Below are positions 8,747 through 19,733 of a stretch of DNA of 64,000 bases, piece by piece. The notes beneath the pieces are model-generated. The model was given only the letters and a program-made list of their open reading frames with translations, was not told where the DNA came from and ran no database searches. This DNA is from Gemmatimonadaceae bacterium (lineage in GTDB: Bacteria > Gemmatimonadota > Gemmatimonadetes > Gemmatimonadales > Gemmatimonadaceae), in NCBI GenBank assembly GCA_016720905.1, contig JADKJT010000034.1, positions 186,001 to 250,000 on the forward strand, in the 5' to 3' direction. The position numbers and the translations under genes are program-made. Position 1 is the stretch's first letter; each line of letters starts with the position of its first letter.

Positions 8747-9235
8747 TCACCGCGAGGCATAGACGCGCGTCTTCCCGGCCGCGTCGAACAACAGCACGTC
8801 ATAGCGCTGCTTGGGTGAGCCGTCCATGCCCGGAGCGCCGATCGGCATCCCCGGAACCGCCAGGCCCCGGGCCACCGGCTGTTCCTTCAACAGACGGCTG
8901 ATCAGGTCGGCCGGCACATGGCCCTCGATGGTGTACTTGCCGATCCGCGCGGTGTGGCACGACTCCAGCGGCACCGGTACCCCAAAACCGCGCTTGACCG
9001 TCTCCATCTCCGTCGTGTCATGGACGACCGTTACAAACCCGGCTTGCTGAATGTGCTTCACCCACTCCTTGCAGCAGCCGCACCCCGCATCCTTATAGAT
9101 GGTGATTTCGCGGACCGCGACCGACTTCTGGGTGGCAGGCTGCGCCAGCACGCGTGTGGCGGCGGCAGACCCGATCGCCGTGGCCAGGATGGCCAGAAAC
9201 GATCGACGGGATTGGCTTGAGAGATCCGGATTCAT
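8747..9235 (-). CDS. DUF411 metal-binding protein, exported
   Basis: A 162-residue protein. The N-terminus is Tat/Sec-like: SRRSFLAILATAIG with AQP near residue 32. The mature part carries ITIYKDAGCGCCKEW with cysteines at residues 52, 54 and 55, then the conserved SCHTARIG and EGHVP segments. These are the marks of DUF411 proteins, which are associated with copper handling. It is divergently transcribed from the cbb3 oxidase operon 194 bases away, which fits a role in periplasmic copper supply or defence (inference). The start is the ATG at 9235; a longer reading upstream lacks signal-peptide logic. Confidence 0.85.
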   Translation of the reverse strand: MNPDLSSQSRRSFLAILATAIGSAAATRVLAQPATQKSVAVREITIYKDAGCGCCKEWVKHIQQAGFVTVVHDTTEMETVKRGFGVPVPLESCHTARIGKYTIEGHVPADLISRLLKEQPVARGLAVPGMPIGAPGMDGSPKQRYDVLLFDAAGKTRVYASR

Positions 9236-9429
9236 AGGGAAGGCAGGCGAGTCGAGGGGGAACAGAAACATAGTAACTCGGAGCGGAGAGACCATTCGCG
9301 GCGCGCGCGAACGGTCGGTTATCGGGGATTCCCTGACGGGAGAGTCTCGACTGCCTGATGCGCTGTCTGGGCACACTCAGCCATACTCCGCCCGATGTTC
9401 CCCAGACACCTGACCTTTAGAGGTTCCTG
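9236..9429. promoter_or_regulatory. Divergent control region between DUF411 gene and cbb3 operon
   Basis: This must hold promoters in both directions. I see no convincing TTGAT-N4-ATCAA Fnr/Anr box. An AGAGG ribosome site sits about 8 bases upstream of the ccoNO ATG. The only strong symmetry is the inverted repeat at 9290-9316. Confidence 0.5.
9290..9316. promoter_or_regulatory. 11-bp inverted repeat, candidate operator
   Basis: Arms GACCATTCGCG (9290-9300) and CGCGAACGGTC (9306-9316) pair with one mismatch around a 5-base GCGCG spacer. It sits roughly midway between the two divergent starts, where a regulator could control both DUF411 and cco transcription. It could equally be a transcript hairpin. 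Confidence 0.4.
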
Positions 9430-11648
<2,219 letters not shown>

Positions 11649-11649
<1 letters not shown>

Positions 11650-11858
11650 TGAAACTCTCCGACATCATGGGTAACGCCGGGCTGTCGATGTACGCGCAGG
11701 TGGCCCTGCTGATCTTCTTCGCGGTATTCATCGCCATCATCATCCGCACGTGGGCGCCGTCCCGGCGCGGCGAACTGCAGGAAGCCGCGATGCTTCCGCT
11801 CAACGACGAACTTCCCGTGGTGCGGTCGTCCGCCGCACCACGCGCCCAGGAGGGCTGA
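11649..11858 (+). CDS. ccoQ: cbb3 oxidase small subunit CcoQ-like
   Basis: A 69-residue protein with one TM helix (about residues 14-34, AQVALLIFFAVFIAIII) followed by a short cytoplasmic tail containing RRGELQEAAMLPLND. Size, topology and position between ccoNO and ccoP identify it as the CcoQ/subunit IV type, which stabilises the oxidase. The ATG at 11649 shares a base with the ccoNO stop (TGATG). Its stop lies 3 bases before the ccoP ATG, and its 3' end supplies the GGAGG site for ccoP. Confidence 0.85.
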
Positions 11859-11861
11859 CCC

Positions 11862-12434
11862 ATGGCCTCGAACGACAAGAAGAACAACGACCCGCAGGTG
11901 ATGGAGCACGAATACGACGGCATTCAGGAGTACGACAATCCGATGCCGCGGTGGTGGCTGCTCACGTTTGCCGCCACGGTGATTTTTTCCATCATCTACT
12001 ACTTCAACGTCGGGCCGGTGGGCAATGGCAAGGGCCGCATTGCCGACTACGAAGCCGATATGGCGGCGTTTGCCGCGGCGCATCCGGCACCGACGGGGGG
12101 ACCATCGATTGATCGCCTGCTGGCGCTCACCAAGGACCCCAAGGAAGTGGCCGAGGGTAAGGAGGTATTCACCAAGAACTGCGTGTCCTGTCACCGCCCC
12201 GATGGAGGCGGATTGATTGGCCCCAATCTCACCGACAACTATTGGATTCACGGCGCGACGCTGGACAGCATGTACTCTACCGTGACCAACGGTGTACTGG
12301 CCAAGGGCATGCCGCCCTGGGGCAAGATACTCAAGCCGGAAGACATGGAACGCGTGGTCGCGTACGTCGTGACCCTGCGCGGGACCAATCCGGCCAACCC
12401 GAAGGCTCCGCAAGGAGTGCTTGTTCAACCGTGA
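11862..12434 (+). CDS. ccoP: cbb3 oxidase cytochrome c subunit III, mono-haem CcoP
   Basis: The electron-entry subunit, 190 residues. The N-terminal DGIQEYDNPMPRWW followed by a TM helix (about 31-49) is the CcoP signature. Only one haem c site is present (C107, C110, H111, with M150 in AKGMPPW as probable sixth ligand), whereas classical CcoP has two and is about 100 residues longer. It is preceded by a GGAGG site. Expected location is the inner membrane with the haem domain periplasmic. Confidence 0.93.
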   Translation: MASNDKKNNDPQVMEHEYDGIQEYDNPMPRWWLLTFAATVIFSIIYYFNVGPVGNGKGRIADYEADMAAFAAAHPAPTGGPSIDRLLALTKDPKEVAEGKEVFTKNCVSCHRPDGGGLIGPNLTDNYWIHGATLDSMYSTVTNGVLAKGMPPWGKILKPEDMERVVAYVVTLRGTNPANPKAPQGVLVQP

Positions 12435-12462
12435 GTGTACGTGATCTCGCCGTGAGTGACGT

Positions 12463-13887
12463 GTGACTACCACTGCAGCACCAAGCGCCGGCCGACGTGT
12501 TCTGCCGACGATGAACGAAGACGGAACGCGCCGCTGGATCCGCCCCAAGCCCTCGCACGGCAAATGGTGGAACCGGCGGCGCGCGGTCGCCTATGCCCTG
12601 ATGGTGCTCTTCTTCGCCGCGCCCCATCTGCGATTTCTGGGCAAGCCAATTTTCCTGATGGATTTGCCGCGCCGTCAGTTCACGCTGATGGGCTACACCT
12701 TCCTGCCCACGGATACCCTGCTGTTCATGCTGGTGCTGGGCAGCGGCGTTATTGGAATTTTTCTGCTCACGGCGTTCTTCGGGCGGGCATGGTGCGGGTG
12801 GGCCTGCCCGCAAACCGTGTATCTCGAATATCTGTTTCGTCCCATCGGTCGCTGGTTCGATGGCGGCTATACCGGCTCGCGCAATCTTGACAAGCAGCAC
12901 GCGTGGTTTACGCCGCGGCGCATCGCCAAGTACATCACATTCTTCCTGCTGTCGCTGTTTGTGTCGCATACCCTGCTGGCATTTTTCGTCGGCACCGAAA
13001 ATCTCTATCACTGGGTGGGCACCTCACCGTCCGCGCATCCCACGGCCTTCTTTTTCGTGGTGGTGTTCACGGGGATCGTGTGGTTCAACTTCACCTACTT
13101 CCGTGAACAGACCTGTCTCATCGTCTGCCCGTACGGGCGCTGGCAGTCGGCGCTGATCGACCGGCAATCGGTGATCGTCGCCTACGATTACGTGCGCGGT
13201 GAGCCGCGCGGGCATCTGGTCCACGACCGCGATCCGAAGGCCGGTGACTGCATCGACTGCGGCGCGTGTGTGCAGACGTGTCCCACCGGCATCGACATCC
13301 GCAACGGGCTGCAGATGGAATGCGTGCATTGCACGCAGTGCATCGACGCCTGTGATGACGTCATGAAGCGGGTCGGCAAGCCCACCGGTCTCATCCGGTA
13401 TTCCTCGCAGGATGCCATTGCCGGCAAACCGCGCAAACTGCTGCGGTTGCGCACGGTGCTGTATCCCTCGGTGCTGGTCATCCTGTTGGGCGGTCTCGCC
13501 GCCGCACTCATCATGAAGGCACCCGCCGACGTGACGGTGTTGCGCGCCGTTGACGCACCCTTCACGGAAGAAGCCGACGGCCGCGTATCCAACCAGATCC
13601 GGATCAAGATCACCAATCGACGCGGCAACGATCAGCAGTATGGGCTGGTGTTCGGGGGACTCGAGGGAACCGACGTCGACAAGTCCGAGATCACCGTCGT
13701 CGCCCCGGAGAATCCATTGATCGTCAAGGCCGGCGCCACGCGCACCACCAGTGTCTTTGTCCTGCTGCCGCGCAAGGCATTCGTCAACGGTGAGCGTCGC
13801 ATCACCATCAATTTCACCGACAGCAAGGCGTACACCGAGACGGTCAACTATCGACTGCTGGGTCCCTCCAACGGCAGCAATCGATGA
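12463..13887 (+). CDS. ccoG: cbb3 oxidase assembly protein CcoG (FixG/RdxA type) ferredoxin
   Basis: A membrane-bound polyferredoxin for cbb3 maturation, linked in other bacteria to copper reduction. The 474 residues contain TM helices near 41-60, 85-105, 155-175 and 195-212, the FixG motifs FGRAWCGWACPQTVYLE (near 106-122) and CLIVCPYGRWQS (218-229). Two 4Fe-4S sets follow at C263-C273 and C287-C297, then another TM near 335-352 and a C-terminal Ig-like periplasmic domain. GTG at 12463 is taken as the start; an internal ATG at residue 17 is the alternative. The stop overlaps the ccoH start (ATGA). Confidence 0.93.
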   Translation: MTTTAAPSAGRRVLPTMNEDGTRRWIRPKPSHGKWWNRRRAVAYALMVLFFAAPHLRFLGKPIFLMDLPRRQFTLMGYTFLPTDTLLFMLVLGSGVIGIFLLTAFFGRAWCGWACPQTVYLEYLFRPIGRWFDGGYTGSRNLDKQHAWFTPRRIAKYITFFLLSLFVSHTLLAFFVGTENLYHWVGTSPSAHPTAFFFVVVFTGIVWFNFTYFREQTCLIVCPYGRWQSALIDRQSVIVAYDYVRGEPRGHLVHDRDPKAGDCIDCGACVQTCPTGIDIRNGLQMECVHCTQCIDACDDVMKRVGKPTGLIRYSSQDAIAGKPRKLLRLRTVLYPSVLVILLGGLAAALIMKAPADVTVLRAVDAPFTEEADGRVSNQIRIKITNRRGNDQQYGLVFGGLEGTDVDKSEITVVAPENPLIVKAGATRTTSVFVLLPRKAFVNGERRITINFTDSKAYTETVNYRLLGPSNGSNR

Positions 13888-14411
13888 AGCCCGGCATGGG
13901 ATGGCCCATCGGTATTGTGGCAATACTCAGCATCACCGTGATTGCCAACCTGGTGGTCATGCGGGTCGCCAACAACGATCCGTCGTTTGCCATCGAGCCG
14001 GACTACTACAAAAAGGCGGTGGCCTTCGACTCCACCATCGCCGAAGAGCGACGCAGCGCCACGCTGGGCTGGACCGCCACATCCACGATTGTCGCCGGCG
14101 ACTCGGCCGGTCGGCCGATGCTCACCGTGACACTGCTGGACGCGCAACAGCGGCCGGTGCAGGGTGCCACGGTGTCCGTCGTGGCGCTGGCCAACATTCG
14201 CTCCAATGACCTGGTTTCCGCCACGCTCACGGAGGTCGCGCCGGGTCGCTACCAGTCGCTGCTGGCGGCCCACGTCGCAGGACAGTGGGAAGTACGCGTT
14301 GACGCGGTGCGCGGCACCGATCATTTCGTGGCCAGTACCCGCACCGACGTTGCGGCGGCAGGCACTCCGACCACCACGGACACGATCCATCAGGGCGGCA
14401 GCGAACGGTGA
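13884..14411 (+). CDS. ccoH: FixH/CcoH family cbb3 assembly protein
   Basis: A 175-residue protein with one N-terminal TM helix (about residues 6-28) and a periplasmic domain. It shows the FixH features MGWPIGIVAIL, then FAIEPDYYKKAVAFDS after the helix, and a beta-rich domain ending in VAGQWEVRVDAVRG. FixH proteins act with the CcoI copper ATPase in oxidase assembly. The ATG overlaps the ccoG stop, and its own stop overlaps the next GTG start, so the group is translationally coupled. Confidence 0.85.
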   Translation: MKPGMGWPIGIVAILSITVIANLVVMRVANNDPSFAIEPDYYKKAVAFDSTIAEERRSATLGWTATSTIVAGDSAGRPMLTVTLLDAQQRPVQGATVSVVALANIRSNDLVSATLTEVAPGRYQSLLAAHVAGQWEVRVDAVRGTDHFVASTRTDVAAAGTPTTTDTIHQGGSER

Positions 14412-15124
14412 TCGCGGCGGCACTCGGTGTCCTGACGGCCAGCTTGCTGGGCAGCGTACACTGCGCCGCCATGTGCGGCGGTTTTGTCTGCATGTACTCC
14501 AGTGGTTCTGGCGCTGACGCGGCAACAGTGCGTGCGCACGCACTGTACAATCTTGGACGGCTCGTGTCGTATCTGGTGCTGGGCGCACTGGCTGGCGCGT
14601 TGGGCTCCGGCATCACTCGGATCGGCGCGCTCGCCGGTGTCACGCAGGCCGCCACCATCATGGCCGGCGCGCTCATGGTGGCATGGGGCATCAGCACGAT
14701 TGCCGCGCAACGCGGCGTACGTCTCGGATTCGGCTCGCTCGCACTCTCGCAGCGGTGGCAACGCCTCTTGGGCGGCATGCTGCATGGCCTTCGTGGGCAA
14801 CCGGTGGCTATACGCGCGGCGCTCACCGGACTGGGCACGACGCTATTGCCCTGCGGGTGGCTCTATGTGTTTGTCGCGACCGCGGGCGGCACGGGCAATG
14901 TCCGCGACGGCATGCTGGTGATGGCCGTCTTCTGGCTGGGCACGGTCCCGGCGTTGGTGACGGTTGGCCTGGGTGCGCAGCGCGTCTTCGGTCCACTCCG
15001 CCGCAAGCTGCCGACCCTTGGCGCGGTGACGGTGATGCTCATGGGGTTGCTTGCACTGAGCGGCCGATTGGGAATGGCGCCCACGACCACCATGGCGCAC
15101 GACATGGCGACCCATGGCCACTGA
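14408..15124 (+). CDS. TauE/SafE-DsbD-like membrane protein in cbb3 cluster
   Basis: A 238-residue protein with about six hydrophobic segments. The first has the pattern LGSVHCAAMCGGF, and TM4 has TLLPCGWLYVF, both typical of the DsbD-like sulfite-exporter TauE/SafE group found in cbb3 clusters. The paired cysteines in the helices suggest metal or thiol transfer across the membrane. The GTG at 14408 overlaps the ccoH stop (GTGA), and the 3' end overlaps the ccoI start by 11 bases. Confidence 0.85.
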   Translation: MIAAALGVLTASLLGSVHCAAMCGGFVCMYSSGSGADAATVRAHALYNLGRLVSYLVLGALAGALGSGITRIGALAGVTQAATIMAGALMVAWGISTIAAQRGVRLGFGSLALSQRWQRLLGGMLHGLRGQPVAIRAALTGLGTTLLPCGWLYVFVATAGGTGNVRDGMLVMAVFWLGTVPALVTVGLGAQRVFGPLRRKLPTLGAVTVMLMGLLALSGRLGMAPTTTMAHDMATHGH

Positions 15125-17579
15125 CGCGCTCCGAATGGCATCAGCATCGGCCGAGGTGGACGAACAGGCGGTGACCGAGGTCGCCTGTACGCACTGCGGG
15201 TTGCCGGTCCCCCCGGGTCTCCTCGTGGACGATGCCCCGCAACAGTTCTGCTGCTCGGGCTGCAGCGCGGTCTATGCCATCCTGCATGAACACGGGCTCG
15301 ATCGATATTACGACTTCGCCGAGCGACGCGAATCACCAGTGCGCGCCAGCGGCCGGAGTTACGAGGAGTTCGATCATCCGACTTTCGGCGACCGCTATGT
15401 GCGCGTGAACGCCGACGGTTTGTCGCGCACCGAGCTGTACCTCGAGGGTGTGCATTGCGCGTCGTGCGTGTGGCTGGTGGAGCGCGTGCCGCTGGTGGTT
15501 CCAGGGGTGCTGCGTGCGGAACTGGATGTACGCCGTTCGCTGGCCGTGCTGGAGTGGGACCGCTCCACCGTGCCGCTCTCGCGCATCGCCCGCACGCTGG
15601 ACAGCCTCGGGTATCCGCCGCACCCGTTTCGCGGAGTGTCACGTGACGCCATGCGTCGGCGCGAGGATCGCGCCATGCTGGTGCGCATCGGCATTGCCGG
15701 CGCCATCGCCATCAACATCATGCTGGCGGCACTGGCGCTGTACAGCGGTGAAGTGAATGGCATGGACGCGTCGTTCACCCGGTTCTTCCGGTGGATCAGT
15801 TTTGGACTGATTGTGCCGGCCTTCATCTGGCCGGGTCGCGTGTTCTTCACCGGCGCACTGGCGGCGTTGCGCACCCGATCGCTGCACATGGACCTGCCCA
15901 TCGCGATTGCCCTGGCGGTGGGTCTCCTTCGCGGTGCGATCAATACCGTGACCGACACGGGGCCGATCTACTTTGACGGACTGGCCATCCTGATCTTCGC
16001 GCTGCTGGTGGGTCGCTTTCTGCAGCAGCGCGGTCAGCGCATGGCCGCCGATGCGGCAGAGTTGCTGCATGCCATCGCCCCGATGTCAGCTCGCATTGTC
16101 GACGACGCGGGCGTCCATGACATTCCGTCGGACGCGCTGCTGCCGGGCATGATTCTCGAGGTGCGCGCCGGCGAGAGCTTTGCCGCCGACGGCGCCGTTG
16201 TGGACGGACGCTCCACGGTGAATGCGGCGCTGCTGACGGGAGAATCACGCCCGGTGGCGGTGGCCGGCGGCGCGCGGGTGTTTGCCGGAACACTCAACAT
16301 CGAATCGCCGTTGCGCGTGCGGGTGGAGGAAGCGGGCGAGACCAGCCGCATCGCGAAGTTGATGCAACAAGTGGAAGAGAGTGCGCGTCGACGGGCACCG
16401 GTCGTGCAACTGGCCAATCGCATGGCCGGTATCTTTGTCGCGGTTGTCCTGACCGCGGCCGCCCTCACCTGGGCCATCAAGTGGCAGCTCCACTCGGCCA
16501 GTGCACTTGATGACGCCATCGCGTTGTTGATCGTGACCTGCCCGTGTGCCCTGGCGCTGGCCACACCGCTGGCAATTACTGTGGCGGTTGGACGCGCAGC
16601 GCGGCGCGGTATGCTGATCAAGGGCGGAGACGCGTTCGAACTATTGGCCAAGCCGGCCACGCTGGTACTCGACAAGACCGGCACCATCACCGAGGGCACG
16701 ACGGCGCTGGTGTCGTGGGTGGGTCCCGAATGGGTGAAGCCGTTGGTCCTGGCGCTTGAAGAAGGATCGTCGCATCCGCTGGCCGATGGCTTCCGTCGCG
16801 CGTGGACGGACGTGTCACGCGGCGAGGTGACCGAGTCGCGCCACGTGGCCGGCGGTGGGCTGGAAGGCGTGGTGGACGGCTATCGAGTGCGTGTCGGATC
16901 TCCACGATTCGTGCGGGAGGCGACCGCCGAGTGTGATGCGGTGTTGCGTGAAAGGATCGCGCTGATGGATCGCACGCTGACGCCCGTGCACATCGCCGTG
17001 AATGGCGTGGTGGTCGCCGCGGCCGGACTGGGCGACCGCGTGCGCGACGATGCACAATCATCGCTGGACCAACTGCGTGCCGCCGGCTGGCGTACCATCA
17101 TGCTGAGCGGCGATGCGCCCGATGTGGTGAGCGCCGTTGGTGCGTCACTGGGGTTTGCGACGTCGGATGTGATTGGTGCCGCGTCTCCGGAAGACAAACT
17201 CGCGTTTGTCGAGCGCCTCAAGGCGACGGGGCGCGTGGTGATGGTGGGCGATGGCGTGAACGACGCGGCGGCCATTGCAGCGGCGCATGTCGGCATCGGC
17301 GTGCACGGCGGCGCGGAAGCGTGCCTGAGCACCGCCGACATCTATCTCACACGTCCTGGGCTCTCGGCGCTGGTGGAGCTTACTGACGGGGCGCGCAATA
17401 CCATGCGCGTTATCCGGCGCAACATCGGTTTCTCCATTGGCTACAACCTCATTGGCGCCGGGCTGGCCGTTTTCGGTTTGCTCAATCCGTTAATCGCCGC
17501 CATTCTCATGCCCACCAGCTCGCTGATCGTCGTGCTGGGGTCGTGGTACGGAAAGTCCTTCTCCCGGAGCACCACGTGA
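15114..17579 (+). CDS. ccoI: Copper-translocating P-type ATPase CcoI (FixI type)
   Basis: Moves copper across the inner membrane for cbb3 oxidase assembly. The 821 residues start with a cysteine-rich metal-binding region (CTHCG near 25, CCSGC near 45) and an HMA-like domain with GVHCASCVW near 115. TM pairs follow, then the CPC ion motif near 476-478, the phosphorylation motif DKTGT near 520, and GDGVND near 712. The cysteine-rich head is typical of FixI/CcoI rather than general CopA. The start is the ATG at 15114, overlapping the upstream gene by 11 bases; an ATG at 15135 is possible. Confidence 0.93.
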   Translation: MATDALRMASASAEVDEQAVTEVACTHCGLPVPPGLLVDDAPQQFCCSGCSAVYAILHEHGLDRYYDFAERRESPVRASGRSYEEFDHPTFGDRYVRVNADGLSRTELYLEGVHCASCVWLVERVPLVVPGVLRAELDVRRSLAVLEWDRSTVPLSRIARTLDSLGYPPHPFRGVSRDAMRRREDRAMLVRIGIAGAIAINIMLAALALYSGEVNGMDASFTRFFRWISFGLIVPAFIWPGRVFFTGALAALRTRSLHMDLPIAIALAVGLLRGAINTVTDTGPIYFDGLAILIFALLVGRFLQQRGQRMAADAAELLHAIAPMSARIVDDAGVHDIPSDALLPGMILEVRAGESFAADGAVVDGRSTVNAALLTGESRPVAVAGGARVFAGTLNIESPLRVRVEEAGETSRIAKLMQQVEESARRRAPVVQLANRMAGIFVAVVLTAAALTWAIKWQLHSASALDDAIALLIVTCPCALALATPLAITVAVGRAARRGMLIKGGDAFELLAKPATLVLDKTGTITEGTTALVSWVGPEWVKPLVLALEEGSSHPLADGFRRAWTDVSRGEVTESRHVAGGGLEGVVDGYRVRVGSPRFVREATAECDAVLRERIALMDRTLTPVHIAVNGVVVAAAGLGDRVRDDAQSSLDQLRAAGWRTIMLSGDAPDVVSAVGASLGFATSDVIGAASPEDKLAFVERLKATGRVVMVGDGVNDAAAIAAAHVGIGVHGGAEACLSTADIYLTRPGLSALVELTDGARNTMRVIRRNIGFSIGYNLIGAGLAVFGLLNPLIAAILMPTSSLIVVLGSWYGKSFSRSTT

Positions 17580-17719
17580 GCGTCCTGTATATCGTCCTGC
17601 CGCTGGCGTTGGTGGTGGTGGCCGTGGCCGTGTTGGCCTTTGTGTGGTCGGCCCGCAGCGGGCAGTTCGACGACATGGACACGCCGGCGGTGCGCATGCT
17701 GCACGACGACTCGGAGTAA
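17576..17719 (+). CDS. ccoS: cbb3 oxidase maturation protein CcoS
   Basis: A 47-residue protein starting at a GTG that overlaps the ccoI stop (GTGA). It has one TM helix (about 4-24) followed by WSARSGQFDDMDTPAVRML, the typical CcoS tail where a charged QFDD segment follows the helix. CcoS is needed to mature the oxidase with its cofactors. It closes the cco operon, and the next gene is convergent two bases away. Confidence 0.9.
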   Translation: MSVLYIVLPLALVVVAVAVLAFVWSARSGQFDDMDTPAVRMLHDDSE

Positions 17720-17721
17720 GG

Positions 17722-18546
17722 CTAGTGCGTGAGGGCGTACACGAAGTAGTTGACCCATAGTTTGTATGCTTCATTGGCCGGCACCATGTTGTACCCCTCA
17801 TCCGAAAACTCAATGAGCTCGCCCACGTCGGCGTAGTTGTCAATGATGGCCAGCATTCGCTTGCTCGGATCATTGTCCTCAAAGAATCCCAGGTACTCAG
17901 GCGTGTAGCGGCCCGTCTTGCTGGGAATTTTGGCCAGATCGATCTTGAAGAAGCTGTTAAAGATCTGGTGCGCGTTGGTGAGCGGCAGCGGGCGCGCGCC
18001 GGGAAATGCGCGGCGCCATTGTTCCACCAGATTGCGGTAGTCGGGATTGGGATCGCCTTCGATATCATCGAAGATGATGAACCCCCCGTGCGAGATGTAT
18101 TTGCGAAGCCCCAGCAGTTCCGCGTCGCTCAATACCCACCCGCCGGGTTCGGACAGGTACGCCACCGGATAGCGGAACATCGCCGGTTCATCGAGGCGTA
18201 CGACAACACTCCCGATGATGGGTCCGCGTTCGACGAAGGCGCGTATCGTGGACAGCTCGCGCAGAATCTTCATGAAGTGCGATTCGGTGCGCGGATAGTC
18301 GTGCGCCCATCCGGGCCCTTCACTGCCGCATTCGTACGCACCCCGGTACTTGATGCGGGCGAACGTCACCCGGCCGTCGTACGTCGGGTTACCTGCAAAG
18401 AAGGGCGAGACGAAATAGTTCTCGGCGTCCCAGTTGCTGGCACACGCGGCCGAACGGCCGAAGCGTCGCTGCGCTGGCGCGACCGTCGCGCTGACCAGCA
18501 CGCCGGTCACCAGAACCACCACCAGTGATACAGTACGATTCGGCAT
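17722..18546 (-). CDS. DUF4159 domain protein, exported
   Basis: A 274-residue protein with a signal peptide (hydrophobic 5-24, cleavage near APAQ). The body matches DUF4159: FARIKYRG near the start, then SHFMKILRELSTI, MFRYPVAYLSEPGGW, ELLGLRKYISHGGFIIFDDIEG, and a C-terminal NYFVYAL. The fold resembles a type-1 glutamine-amidotransferase-like domain, and these proteins often accompany MoxR/DUF58 operons, although here the nearest such operon is about 41 kb away. Function unknown. It is convergent with ccoS and divergent from the small gene at 18634. Confidence 0.8.
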   Translation of the reverse strand: MPNRTVSLVVVLVTGVLVSATVAPAQRRFGRSAACASNWDAENYFVSPFFAGNPTYDGRVTFARIKYRGAYECGSEGPGWAHDYPRTESHFMKILRELSTIRAFVERGPIIGSVVVRLDEPAMFRYPVAYLSEPGGWVLSDAELLGLRKYISHGGFIIFDDIEGDPNPDYRNLVEQWRRAFPGARPLPLTNAHQIFNSFFKIDLAKIPSKTGRYTPEYLGFFEDNDPSKRMLAIIDNYADVGELIEFSDEGYNMVPANEAYKLWVNYFVYALTH

Positions 18547-18633
18547 GAGCTATGCTTCGATACGGTCGAGGTCGCCATATGCCTGATAAGGCGGGCTTGT
18601 CTGTAGACGCGTGCCGGTGGGACATTACCCCAC

Positions 18634-18867
18634 ATGACATCTCAGCCATCACCCGCCGGTCCCAACGGCGTCGAACGCCGGTCCAACCCGCGATTGCGCG
18701 AACTGGTCGACGAAATGCTCGCCTCGATCCGCGCCGCGCACAATGTCGACCTCTGGACCAACGACGAGCGCGCCCGCTATCAGGCCGACATGGCGCGCAT
18801 CATGGAATCAGTGCGCGAGCATGCCATCGATCATGGACGCAAGCACACGGGATTGGAGAAGCCGTAA
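18634..18867 (+). CDS. Small conserved-looking hypothetical protein
   Basis: A 77-residue soluble protein, mostly helical and charged (LRELVDEMLASIRAAH, then ERARYQADMARIMESVREHAI). There are no TM segments or metal motifs. It starts at an ATG without a clear ribosome site; a small GTGGG/CCCAC inverted repeat lies just upstream. Its stop directly abuts the stop of the convergent VC0807-type gene. I do not recognise the family. Codon use matches the neighbours and the frame is the only plausible coding one here. Confidence 0.55.
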   Translation: MTSQPSPAGPNGVERRSNPRLRELVDEMLASIRAAHNVDLWTNDERARYQADMARIMESVREHAIDHGRKHTGLEKP

Positions 18868-19686
18868 TCAGGACAGCCCGAACTCTTCGCGCGCCTGACG
18901 ATTGGCCTGCAACTGCACCACCGACGTGCTCGCGCCGTCGGCCCCATGCTCCCCGGTGTGCACCAGGTCGAGTGCGTCTTCGCGGCGTTTGACCTGCTCC
19001 CAGAAATCGCCCGCGTGCGGGTCGGTGCCTTCGTCGGCCGGCAGCAGCGCATACAGGGCCTTGTACATCATGGAGAATGCCCAGAACAGCGCCAGCATGT
19101 CGGGCAGCGCGAGGACGATGCGCGTGATGGCATTGACGTTCGCCACCTGATCGTTGAATACCGGCGTGCCGAACGGCGCCAGGACCATCTTGAAGTTGAT
19201 GGCGTAGTTCACGAGACCGGCAATCAGGTTCGTTGCGCCGATGATCAGTGCCGATTGCTTGAGCGATCGCACGACCGTCGGCTCGGCCAGCAAGCGATCC
19301 ATCGCCGACCGGCGTTCCGGCGTGTCCGGATCGAGTCCCTGCAGCGCAATCGCCCGGGTGACCGGATGCGCAAGAAACGCCGAACCACCAAAGATGAACA
19401 CGGCCAGCAGGTAGCTCGCGCTGTCCTTGAAGGCGAAGAGCGCGCCGTCCACATACCAGAACGCCAGCACGCCACGCATCACGGCGCCAAAGCCGCCATA
19501 GGCCGAGATGAAGTTGAATCGGCGCGTGAGCACCAACAGGTCGAGTAATACCCAACCAACCGGTATCAGCGCGGCGGCCAGATACGCTGGCAGCGTGCCC
19601 AGGGGCTTGGTGCCGTACTTGAGGATCAGGACCGGTGCGACCGCGCCAATCAGGATATCCAGCACGAGTTTGAGCGACTTCGACAT
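18868..19686 (-). CDS. VC0807-type multi-pass membrane protein
   Basis: A 272-residue integral membrane protein with about six hydrophobic segments. The first (LVLDILIGAVAPVLILKYG) and the later LNYAINFK-like segment (GLVNYAINFKMV) fit the VC0807/DUF3159-like group of inner-membrane proteins of unknown function, whose central motif concerns transmembrane packing. The C-terminal 50 residues are soluble and charged. The start is the ATG at 19686. It is divergent from the lipoprotein gene at 19734. Confidence 0.6.
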   Translation of the reverse strand: MSKSLKLVLDILIGAVAPVLILKYGTKPLGTLPAYLAAALIPVGWVLLDLLVLTRRFNFISAYGGFGAVMRGVLAFWYVDGALFAFKDSASYLLAVFIFGGSAFLAHPVTRAIALQGLDPDTPERRSAMDRLLAEPTVVRSLKQSALIIGATNLIAGLVNYAINFKMVLAPFGTPVFNDQVANVNAITRIVLALPDMLALFWAFSMMYKALYALLPADEGTDPHAGDFWEQVKRREDALDLVHTGEHGADGASTSVVQLQANRQAREEFGLS

Positions 19687-19733
19687 GGCAGGCAATCTTG
19701 CCGAGGGGTTGGCTTCGCGGTACCCATCAACAC

